Positions 1-10,096 of a DNA stretch of 64,000 nucleotides are shown here, piece by piece. Numbering within the stretch: the first letter of the stretch is position 1; each line of letters opens with the position of its first letter. The notes beneath the pieces are model-generated. The model searched no databases. It was not told where the DNA came from and saw nothing but the letters and a program-made list of their open reading frames with translations. Position numbers and translations under genes: made by a program. The stretch is from Phialocephala subalpina (Eukaryota > Ascomycota > Leotiomycetes > Helotiales > Mollisiaceae): assembly GCA_900073065.1 (NCBI GenBank), contig FJOG01000035.1:165723-229722 (forward strand). Direction: 5' to 3'.

Positions 1-563
1 TGTTTGTCTTCAACGTTCTCGAGCTCCTCTTTCCTCTTCCTCCAATCTCTAACTCTTCGAGGCAATTTTATCCTCTTGTTAGGTTCCTCTCGTCAATTAC
101 AAATGCTTAAAGATTCTTCGCATGACTTTGGCTATAAGTAGACATTGAAAGTCAGGTATCGACGAGTCACGAGCTCTTCCGCTGTCAACGCAATACGACT
201 GTCATTGGTCACTTCTCCGACAATAGATATTCTTCGGCATACAGAATACAATGCTTATCATGGGATCACGTTCAACCTTAATCTTGAAGGTCCAGTCGCT
301 ATGGCAAACTATATTATTGGAAACCCTTTTCTAAAGCTAGAAGGTGTTTTTGAGGCTTACTGGCTGCGCTCCACCCTGTTTCAAGCGGTTCACATTTCTA
401 TATGTTGTCTTGTTCTGTGCTGTCCCTTTTACGGCTTCTCGGTTTTGAAATTTAGGTCTCTCGTATGTCTCGTTTTCCAATTCAACGGACAACAAAGCTC
501 ATCCATTCCATTTATTTTTCGTCGCTCGATGTCCCACACTTAATGGGATAAGCTAGTACGACT
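1..563. other. Window edge, no supported gene
   Basis: I see no reading frame with an ATG, splice signals or a recognisable family here. It is the 3' flank of the minus-strand hydrolase that ends at 564. Confidence 0.4.
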
Positions 564-1952
564 TCAGAGGCCGATTTCACGAAGCTTCTCATCAAGCCAT
601 TCCACATCATCCTTGCTATCTCCTGGTCCACCTGCCCAATGTCCCCAAATACTAGGGAATACGTCCAGCTTGCCCACACCCTCCTTCATGTTCCCAACCT
701 CAATCTCCGAATCTTCCGGTCTGCGTTGGAATATTCAGTACATGTATTTTGCAGGGAGATGATCAACTTACGGGAAGTACAAGTCAGTTTTGCCTGGCAG
801 GACGAGGGTTTTTGCTTTGATTCCTTGCATCGCAGCTCTGAAGTCTCCATTATATGGTTCTTGCTTCGAGCAGTCTCCGGCTTGCCAAGTGTAAAGCATG
901 ACGAGCATATTCTCAGGATCTACGTTCTGTTAGAAACGACCTTCAGACACAAGACCTGACAAACCTTTGCTCAAAGCCCACTTCTCCCAAAACCCAACCA
1001 TGAAATCCTCCAGATCCTTAAACCCAAGAACCTTCTCGTACAACTTCTCTCGGTAGAAAGCCTATATCCAACATCTCGGTGTCAGTACTCCTATTCCAAG
1101 CACTTCGAAGGGGAGAGCAGAATTTCCCAGGAGAATCGAGATATCTAGGACTCCCGACCCACGGGGGAAAGGGAAAATTGCTCGGAGAAGGTGGCTCACC
1201 TGGCTAAAGCCCCAGCCGGCATACACCCTCCCCAGCGCCTTCAATCCTACCTCTTTTTCCTCCTCACTCCACGTCCTGTACTCCTCTCCCTTCGGCATCT
1301 TCCCGTCCGCACAAACGCCAGCAGAGGGCAGCCTTTTAGCGCTCAGCAACGCAACCTTCACCCCCTCCAAAAATACCTGATTATGCAAACTCGTCTTCGC
1401 AGCTCCACAAAACGGGACAGCAATATCCATGAAATCAGGATACATAGTCGCCCATTGGAACGTCTGTCCAGCTCCCATGGACCATCCGAGGACGGCACGT
1501 GCGTGCTTGATTCCCAGATGTTGGGTCACGAGTTCATATTGGGCTCGAACGTTGTCGTAAAAGGCTACGCGGGGGAAGGGGTTGATGTTGCTGTTTGAGG
1601 GGGAGGTGGATTGGCCGTTGCCGAAGAGAGCGGTAATGATTATGAAGTATTTCTTTGGAGAAAGGACGTGATCTTCTCCGATGAGCCATTCGTTGTCGGC
1701 GATTGCTGGGAGGTTTAGCTTTCTTCGTTGGAGGAGAAGGGAAAGGAGGATAAAGTGGGGAGGAGGGGAGGAGGTCTTACATCCAGAGTACCATGAAGGA
1801 TAGATGATTGCTGGAGAGGAGGGATCACCGAAAGTTTTATATGCTATTTCTGCGCCTGGGATAGATTGTCCGGATTGAAGCTTCCAGTCTCCGAGTTTGT
1901 ATGTTTGCACTCCTGAAGGAGCCGAACGGATCGGGATTTCCTGGGAAGCCAT
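564..1952 (-). CDS. Homoserine O-acetyltransferase-like (MetX family) alpha/beta hydrolase
   Basis: I model five exons on the minus strand: 1952-1781, 1705-1200, 1061-965, 919-772 and 720-564, giving 359 residues in one continuous frame. The splices restore conserved text such as SGSIADNEWLIG and ALSKDPENML. The nucleophile elbow is GWSMGAGQ, the acid is in GKTDLYFP and the histidine in GHWAGGPG, so the Ser-Asp-His triad is complete. Members of this family acetylate homoserine or act as plain hydrolases; many fungal paralogues are uncharacterised, so the substrate is not assigned. The third intron is only 45 nt, with donor GTTTGT and a CTAAC branch site. The start ATG at 1952 faces the flavin-reductase-like gene across about 660 bp. 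Confidence 0.85.
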
Positions 1953-2612
1953 ACTGGAAATTGTCTTGGATTATGCTGAGGGTTTCTAGGACTGGATGAT
2001 TCCTTTTATACTATCAGCTTGATTTCAAATACTCTTGCAAATTCCTGATCTGGTGGAGTCTATGACCAATTTTTTTTTCAAGCAAGCAAACACTTACTGG
2101 CGGCTCCCACTTACAGAAGGAACGATTCAAGTGAATTCCGTTTTTGGATTCTAGAACGGTTCGAATTGAGATTGAACAGCAGGTATGTAGCGGCAATCAG
2201 TTCTCGAAGTTTGTCTGAAGCTGATCAAAGTGCATTTCATTATGTTCGGTATCACTTCAGGTCGTCTGATGATGCAGCCCCTCTTCGCCATAGCGCCCCT
2301 TATCGCGATAAGAAGATTGCGGGGCTCAAAATGTCCCGCCACCTAAGGAACAATGAAGTTGATTGACTGGGCGGGAAATAGGAAAGAAACTTTCTGTAAC
2401 CCTATAATATACATACGAACCGGACCAGAGTAGCATTTTCCGAAAACAGATGCCATTGACTCGTCACAGATCTCTGCTGCACCTCCCGTAAGTCACTCCC
2501 GTCATCGGTGATACCATCGGCAATTGTGATTGCTAAACACTTACCTAGCCTTCAAATACCCCACCATCCCTCCTGTCTCCATTTTCGACATTTCACAACA
2601 TCAACAATCAAA
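1953..2612. promoter_or_regulatory. Divergent intergenic region
   Basis: About 660 bp separate the start codons of the minus-strand hydrolase and the plus-strand flavin-reductase-like gene, so both promoters must lie here. I see no decisive TATA box or operator. Confidence 0.4.
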
Positions 2613-3547
2613 ATGTCAGTCGAGTCACGAGCAGATGCCGAGAAGGCAATCAAACGCAACCCCCACCCGGACTTCAAGAAGGTGGAAAGCGAAAGACAAT
2701 CATGGGATCACAGTCTGAAATGGAACGTCAAGCAAACCTTCCAGCCAGACTGGAAGTACGGCGATGGAGCCAACGATGGCGGCGAATCTTTGAAGAAAAA
2801 GCATGTTGAGATTGATCCCTATGAGGAAGGACGACCTGCAGTATCCAACTACAAGCTACTCATTTCTGGAATCATCCCTCGTCCGATTGGCTTCATCAGC
2901 ACACGTTCTAAGGATGGCAGCTCGACGAACCTCGCGCCTTTCTCTTATTTTCAAGTCATCAACCACGACCCACCTCTCTTCACCGTCGGCTATGCAGGTG
3001 GATTCGACAACGCGAAAGATTCGTTGAAGAACTTGACGGAAACTGGAGAGTGCGTTATCAATCTCATCAGCGAGCATTTTATCGAGGCTGCCAACGCAAC
3101 CAGCGTCAATGCGCCGTTTGGAGAGAGTGAGTGGGCATTGTCTGGATTGACGCCTGCGCCGAGTACGACGGTGAAGGCGAGTAGGGTTAAGGAGGCTATT
3201 TTCTCGGTGGAGGGGAAGCTAGATTTTACGAAGGAGTATGAGAGTAAGGCTACGCCGGGGAAGAAGACGGGGGTTTTGGCTGTTATTGAGGGGACGAGAT
3301 TTTGGGTTAGGGAAGATGCCTTAAATGAGGATAAGAATTTGGTTGATCCTTCTGTAGGTGCTTCTCTCCAAGATCAATCTACAGTACTGATGTCATACAG
3401 GTTCTCAAAGCAATGAGCAGAATGGGAGGTATCACGTATGGCAGGACTACAGAAGGGTTGGAGCTCCTAAGACCAGATTATAAGGAGACGGTTGAGAATA
3501 ATGAAGATGCAAAGAAGTTGGTGAAGCCAAAGGTAGATGGACAATAG
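2613..3547 (+). CDS. Flavin reductase-like domain protein (FMN-binding split barrel)
   Basis: Two exons, 2613-3353 and 3401-3547, split by a 47-nt intron (GTAGGT to ACAG), give 295 residues. The start is the ATG at 2613, in context TCAAAATGTC; the frame stays open upstream but only through non-ATG codons. The core reads YKLLISGIIPRPIGFIST, then NLAPFSYFQVINHDPPLF and ECVINLISEHFIEAAN, the pattern of the flavoredoxin/flavin-reductase-like family that binds FMN on a split barrel. The second exon supplies SRMGGITYGRTT, typical of the family C-terminus. The residues just upstream of the ATG would resemble a mitochondrial presequence if a non-ATG start were used. The in vivo substrate cannot be told from sequence. 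Confidence 0.85.
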
Positions 3548-4036
3548 AAAGATATAGCTTAGAGCTTAGAACTGAATCATGAAATAGACAATGGCGACTT
3601 GCGATGTCCAGAAAAATTCCAGACTTTGATACCGAGAAATGTCCGGTGAGACAGAGACATTCAAGACCAAAACTTACCCCAAGTTGACTACAAGAAGCCT
3701 CCCCTTTCCAATTATGGCAATTTTGAATCCATTGATATCTATAGGGTTCAATTATAATGTTCAGTGAATTCTGACATCAATCTTCGGTCCCTTGCCAAGA
3801 GATGCAAGCTCTCGAAAGAGTATCCCTGTCGATTTATGCCTCGGCCTCGGCTCTCCAAGCTGACTGTGGGGTATCGTATCCCCGGATTGGATCAGTAATT
3901 CGTGACACTGCTTCTCTTTCTTCATACAACTCATTGCCATCTCCCTCTTCCACTTCCAACCCATCACCCTTCTGCTCTTTTATCACGACTCAATCCTTCC
4001 AGGCCATTTCGACAGCACAACTTCAAGTTCCTCACG
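3548..4036. other. Intergenic, SDR promoter region
   Basis: No gene is supported in these 489 bp. The CT-rich stretch just before 4037 is typical of a fungal core promoter and 5' leader. Confidence 0.35.
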
Positions 4037-5143
4037 ATGTCTAACCTCAAATACGAGACCGAGCTCCACGACTTCCCCAATATCTTCTCCCTGAAAGGAA
4101 AGGTCGTCGTGGTTACAGGAGGAAGTCGTGGTCTTGGTCTTCATGCAGCTTCTGGGTAAGCATGTATTCCGATAATTCTCCCCATTCCCCGTTCATCCAA
4201 ATGCTCATCACCTCCCAGATTCCTTCAAGCAGGAGCCAGCAAAGTCTACATAACCTCCCGAAAGGCCTCTGCCTGCCAATCCGCCTGCGACGCCCTCAAC
4301 GCTCTTCCCAACCTCTCCCCCGGTGCCCAAGCCATCCCAATCCCCGCAGACAGCTCCAAGATTGAAGGGGTGGAGTATTTGGTGAAAGAGGTGGGAAAGA
4401 CGACGGGTCATGTTGATATACTTTTTGCGAATGCGGGGGCTACGTGGGGAGAGGGGTTTGATACGCATCCTGATAGTGCGTTTGCGAAGGTTATGGATTT
4501 GAATGTTAAGAGTGTTTTTAATACTATTAGATTGTGAGTTTGATATCCCTTCTTGTTTTGGGAGAGAGGGATTGGATGAGACGAGGCAGAGGGAAGAATG
4601 TCTGTTCTCGTTCACTTTTTAGAGTGACATGCTCAGTCTAGGAGGGACAAGAGAGAAGAAGCAAAGAAGACTCGCTGACAACCATCCCCCAGATTCGCAC
4701 CCCTCCTCCAAAAGAAAGGCACAACCCAAGACCCCTCCCGCGTAATAATTACTGCCTCTGTCGCCGGCATCGGAATCGGCTCCTTAGGAAAACAAGCAAC
4801 ATTCGGCTACTCCGCCTCTAAAGCCGCCGTCATCCACCTAGCCCGAAACCTAGCAGTCGAACTCGGCCCTCGCCACATCCTCGTGAACTCTATCGCGCCG
4901 GGATTCTTCCCTAGTAAGATGGCTAGTGGATTGTTGGAGTTGAGTGGAGGGGCAGAGAGTATTGCGAAGAAGAATCCGAGTCAGAGACTAGGGTTGCCTG
5001 AGGATATTGCTGGACTGGTGGTCTTTTTGAGTAGTAGAGCTGCAAGTCATATTAATGGGGCTACTATTACTGTGGATGGAGGTGAGGTATGGAGCAGGGG
5101 CGGGATGGCTGAGTTGAAGGATGATGCGAAGGCGAAGTTGTAG
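4037..5143 (+). CDS. Short-chain dehydrogenase/reductase (SDR), RhlG/FabG-like
   Basis: Three exons, 4037-4155, 4219-4533 and 4693-5143, encode 294 residues. The cofactor site TGGSRGLG sits at residues 27-34, followed by NAGA, the catalytic-serine segment ITASVAG and the YSASK active-site motif, so all classical SDR landmarks are present. The end reads NGATITVDGG, usual for this group. It should be an NAD(P)H-dependent cytosolic oxidoreductase; the 3-oxoacyl reductase/rhamnolipid-type label is the nearest family name, not a proven substrate. The second intron is 159 nt. The stop lies only 58 bp from the stop of the convergent methyltransferase gene, so the two 3' UTRs very likely overlap. Confidence 0.9.
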
Positions 5144-5201
5144 TTAGTGGATTTTGAGAGTGGGAGAATCACGATAGATTTGTAAGAATGATTTGCGAAT
5201 G

Positions 5202-6620
5202 TCATCGTTTTCTTGCTACCCAGTGACTAGCTTTGTATGTGTTCTGGAGCATGCTTTCGGGGTCTTGGATATAGGGAGCTGCCAAGCCGGTCTCTCTTTT
5301 CTCGACATCGAAGCCAAACTTGTCGAGCAATGCTATGACTTCATCATCTGTTAACTCTACTGCACCAGGATCTGCGATACCTGTATCAAAGTCAGTGATA
5401 CACTATTCTTGATGGTAGGAAATAACTTACCTTCGCCGCCCTTGATGATCGATGGGTCTTTCCCATGGTTACCTGGAGCGTTGTTCTCAAAGTGCCAAAG
5501 AAGCGGTCCCATATTGACAAGCAATGCGCCTTTTCGGAGACAGTTTCTGATTGCCTCAAGGTAGCGGATGATGTTGGGGGCAGTATCAAGGAAGAAGACT
5601 GTAGCAACAGCATCAAACGTATCCTTGTGTGTCTCGTCTCCATACAGAAGTAAGAAATCTGAAGCACTCATGCTCATTTCTCCAGCATTCTCAACAGCCC
5701 CCAACGTCGTCCCTGGGTGTACGTCGGGTACTTGAAATGATCTCAAATGATTCGTGCGGCTTTTATGATTGGAGAATGAGTGAACCCAAGGGTGTAGTGT
5801 GTGAGCACGAGCCTCAGGAACGTGATTCAATATGTACGAACTGGCAAGTAGCTGATGATAACTGATTTCATTGCCTTCTGTATCAAAGCCAGCGCAACAA
5901 AGGTCGAATACAAGGCGACCGAGTCCTGCACCGGGAACTAGAACTCGCATGGTTGAGCCTGAGCGTGATGCAGCCTCTGCTTGAAGTGCTTTGACCACTG
6001 GACCGTAGCATGCTTCTCGTTCTGATTGTCCCTCGTCTGACCAGTCTCGGTAGAATTGACGAAGGGTACTTCTTGCTTTCTCGAGGTCACTGGAGGTTGC
6101 TTTGCCAAGCCACCCATTGGAACCCTTCCCGTTTTGAGTTGATGGTGGTGCGATATCAAAGGAATCCAATCCGGATTGGAAAATGGCAAGAGACAGCTCG
6201 GCGTTCTTGTCGATGGCATCGTCAACGGCGTTGAGAGTGTCTAGGTACGAGAATGGCGGTGCGGCAAGAACCTCCCAATGGTCTCTGGGTAAAGCGTAGA
6301 ATGCCTGCCGTCGAAGATGAGTTGTATTGAAATGAGCTACCTTCGAATATTGGCTGTGAGAAGGTCAGCAGCTGCTTCCTCAATATCCTCAATAGAAATA
6401 AAGATCTTATTCTTCTTAACCTGAAGAAAGAACTAAAGAGTAAACAGAAGATGGAGCAAATCACTTTCGATCCCAGCTTCACCACTCGAAGGCAATTCAC
6501 CTCCGCAAACAATCAAAACAACAACACTTACTAGAAGGAGTCTATGGCAGCAAATAAAACTCGTTGCTCGTCAGGGTCTTCATAAGTTTCTTCATTGCCT
6601 TCCCACTCAATACTCGACAT
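5202..6620 (-). CDS. Carnosine N-methyltransferase-like (N2227 family)
   Basis: Three exons on the minus strand, 6620-6532, 6353-5431 and 5380-5202, give 396 residues starting MSSIEWEGNEETYED. The N-terminal HFNTTHLRRQAFYALP and PPFSYLDTLN blocks, the SAM-binding VLVPGAGLGRL, the GNEISYHQLLASSYILN block and NMGPLLWHF are characteristic of the N2227-like family, whose yeast and animal members methylate carnosine or related histidine dipeptides using S-adenosylmethionine. The C-terminal exon ends NTYKASHWVARKR, a typical closing segment. The first intron (178 nt) lies after codon 29. The gene diverges from poly(A) polymerase across 253 bp. The family call is firm; the physiological substrate in fungi is not known to me. 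Confidence 0.88.
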
Positions 6621-6873
6621 TTTGGGAGCGCTTCCTCCGTTTTGTCGATCAGTTCTGACACATAAAGTACTTCAACTTCGAAAGGTCATAGTTGAAGGTG
6701 GTGATAGTTCCGGTTCAACCTTCCGAATGCCCCTGCAAGCCTGTAAGATTCACGTTATACCCAATCCGGCCAAGCGCTAGCTCCAAACTTCCCGAGCGAC
6801 AAACGCCTTCAACTTCCTCGAACCTTGCGACACACTTGACTTGCTCGACAACGTCCTTGGTTGTACCACTATC
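6621..6873. promoter_or_regulatory. Divergent promoter region
   Basis: These 253 bp lie between the start codons of the methyltransferase (-) and poly(A) polymerase (+). Both genes must be driven from here or from within each other's leader. Confidence 0.4.
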
Positions 6874-9124
6874 ATGGCGGCTTCAGGTCAAAAGGCGTTG
6901 GGTGTCACTGCTCCCCTTTCGACAGCACCTCCTACTCCTGCTGATCTCAAGGCCGATACTGACCTAGTCACGGAATTGAAGCGCCAGAACAACTTCGAGA
7001 ATACCGACGAAACGCAAAAGAGGTATGTTCTACGTTTGCACACTCCAAACCCAGGAGCGTACCATCACCCCTCTCCACATGATGCTCGCCCAGCAAGGAC
7101 TCTTTCACTAACTTGTGCAATTCTGCAGATCCGCCGTCCTCCAGTCCCTTCAAAGAATCGCCGATGAGTTCGTGAAGCAAGTTAGCAGAGCTCAGAACCT
7201 GCCGGAGGTCTTCATCAAGAATGCTTGTGGTAGGCTTCTAACCTTTGGAAGCTTCAAGCTTGGTGTTATTGGACCTGGATCAGATATCGATACACTCATT
7301 ATTGCCCCAAAGCACGTTACTACCAAAGACTTCTTCGAAACCTTTCCCGATATTCTCTACAAATATGCGCCCGAAGGTGCTATCACCGAGCTCGTTCCCA
7401 AACCCGATGCACATGCGCCGTGTATGACATTGAAATATAACGGCATTGATCTCGATCTCCTCTTCGGACGAATCGCAAACTTGACCCAGATTCCGCCTAC
7501 ATTTTCTAGAGTCGAGGATTCCATGTTGCAAGGTCTTGCGGAGCCAGAGGTTCGCTGCCTGAATGGTGTTCGAGTTGCGGACGAGATGCTGAGTCTAGTG
7601 CCCGAACAAGCTGTCTTCCGGACTGCTCTTCGAACTATCAAGCTCTGGAGCGCTCGGCGCGCAATAGCCGGCAATATGTATGGGTTTCCCGGTGGTGTAG
7701 CATGGGCTATTCTTGTGGCTCGCGTCTGCCAGCTGTATCCAAAGGCTACTGGCGCAACTATCGTGCTGAAGTTCTTCAAGATTATGGGTCAGTGGCAGTG
7801 GCCCATGCCGGTATTGCTGAAGAACATCGAAGATCTAGAAAAGGGCATCAGAGTCTGGAATCCTAAGGTATGTCCATATCTATCGACAGTCACTCTCCCT
7901 AATATACCTAGATATACCCGCAAGACCGACGCCACATGATGCCAATCATCACGCCAGCATATCCGTCCATGTGCACGACACACAACGTTACCCATTCCAC
8001 TATGACCGTCATTCAAAGAGAGCTTCAACGTGGTGGAAAGATTGCGGACAAGATCTTGGCCGGCAAGGAAAAGTGGCAGGAGCTCTTCACCAAGCATACC
8101 TTCTTCACTTCTGGATACAAGCATTATCTGACTGTTCTGACGGCTAGTACAACAAAAGAGGCTCAGCTTTCATGGTCCGGTTTTGTGGAATCGAGAGTGC
8201 GAATCCTCGTAGGCAAACTCACCGAGGATACCGCAATCACTTTAGCCCATCCTTTCAACAAGGGCTTCAATCGGGCACACCGATGCCGTAGCGAAGAAGA
8301 GATTGATGCCGTGAAGAGCGGCTCGCTCGCATACTATGCCAAAGATATCGGTACAGAAACGACCGGTCACGGTCTGGCTGTTGGAGCTAGCAAGGACGAG
8401 GGAATTAATGGAGACGAGAAGTCAGCGGACGAGGAGAATGTGACAATGGTCTATACCACGACAGACTACATTGGTTTAGAGTTGGATCTAGGTCAGTCCT
8501 TGGCTCCTGTGGCCCTCTGCGTGCTCTGCCTCATGACGAGACAACGTTATTGATACGTAGACGACTTCCTGGAATGTTCTGCTTATTTGCTAACTGCTTA
8601 GCTATTTTAGCTACAAAGAAACTTGATCTTGCTTGGATCGTTGACGAATTCAAGGGTCTGTGCTACGGCTGGGACAACTACAATGCTGATACGAGCGCTC
8701 TTCACATTGGCAATCTGAAAAGGTATCATTTGAAAGCAGCAAACCGTTGAGCACACCACTTGTCAAGATCAATCACTAAGACTTCTACGGAGTAATTCGA
8801 ATCAAAAGCTAAAACTATTACGCAGTTATGAACTACCCGACGACCTCTTCGGTGAAGGAGAGATTAAGCCAACCAGACTGAGAAAGAAAGTCACGAATGG
8901 TACCACGAATGGTACTGCGAAGAAGAGACCAGCACCAGCATCAGATGTATGTGATGTTCCCCCCTCGACCAAGGAGCTGATCATAGCTGGGCATCAAAAC
9001 TCCGTCTATTCAAATACAGACAGCATCTGGTCCTAGGCTGGATGGCATTACTAACACTCTTTAGGACACGACACAAGGACCAGCGAAGAAACAACAACAA
9101 ACCTCGGTTGCAGCTGCTGGATAA
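6874..9124 (+). CDS. PAP1: Poly(A) polymerase
   Basis: Six exons, 6874-7022, 7129-7867, 7912-8491, 8611-8722, 8826-8946 and 9065-9124, give about 586 residues. The nucleotidyltransferase core is clear: FGSFKLGVIGPGSDIDTL with the two catalytic aspartates, then IDLDLLFGR with the third, followed by the central PAP domain (NGVRVADEML, IKLWSARRAI, YGFPGGVAWAILVARVCQLYP) and the RNA-binding part with TMTVIQRELQRG. The enzyme adds poly(A) tails to pre-mRNA 3' ends in the nucleus. The C-terminal tail is lysine-rich (KKRPAPASD, AKKQQQT), fitting a nuclear localisation signal. The acceptor before exon 4 is doubled: AG at 8600-8601 or 8609-8610 both keep frame and differ by three residues. Confidence 0.93.
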
Positions 9125-10096
9125 ATTCTGTGCGGAACCATCCACATCTTGATTGTGCTTTCTCGCATTGACGGACCTCTAACAACAGGATGCAGACCAC
9201 CCTTCATATCGATCCTCGAATCTCATCGACTCCATGTCGTCTCGAACACAACAATGCGTTCCTCATTTTCGACACCCAAAACTAACATAGCAGACCCATT
9301 TGCACCAATCCAGCGAGAGCTTGGTCAAGTAAGCTTCTTCCAGTCTCAACACCCTTGATTTTACAGTATGCAGCGGAGATTTGTGACACAAAAAGATTTG
9401 ATCAACACGTGTGGGTAGCATCCACCTGGTGCTGGCGTTCATTGTCATCCGCATCTGGCATCGGCGTTCTTAGAATATTCAGATGAGCATTTTTGCAGCG
9501 ACAGAGGGGGCTGGCGAATGGGAGATCTGAATGGCTTCGAAGCCTGTATGTAGCAAACCCAATAAAACTTCGTTTCGAGGCCACGAGCCTGATACTCTAT
9601 AATTTGCTCGTTCCATTGCATACGTTCATGTGAGTTTCAGTGCTTCGGTCACCAGGCATGTACTTGGCCTAGTCTCTGCCCGTGATCGAAAAATAATGCT
9701 TTTCCAACAGCTGCAACGCACAGCAGTTGATATCTACTTAGAAGAGAGGAGCATATAAGAGAGGGAGTAGAGCGTTGGAGTGACTCGAGTGACAATGTTC
9801 GCGACAGGGGTAACATTCAATTTGCCACTACGTCACAGGCTAGAGAGCCTTGCAACTCTCACTTCTAGAGCAATATTCCTTGGCTGTCATTGAAAGGCGT
9901 ACCTGAATTCTCTACGAAGTTCATAAATCGACGACTGTCGCTCTTATTTTGCAGATTGCATGTCATCCCTCATAACACTTACTACTTCTTCACTCGCCAT
10001 ACCACGAAACTCGTCAATAAGCGCTAATGCTTATTAACACCAGGCTACCCTCCTGCAACTCGAACATCCAGCTTCAGCCTCGAATAGTCACCGAAA
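9125..10096. other. Intergenic, leader of the App1-like gene
   Basis: No gene is supported. A TATAAG sequence near 9754 and a clean acceptor (TTATTTTGCAG) at about 9954 suggest a promoter and a 5' UTR intron for the downstream phosphatase gene. I could not place its first coding exon. Confidence 0.35.
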
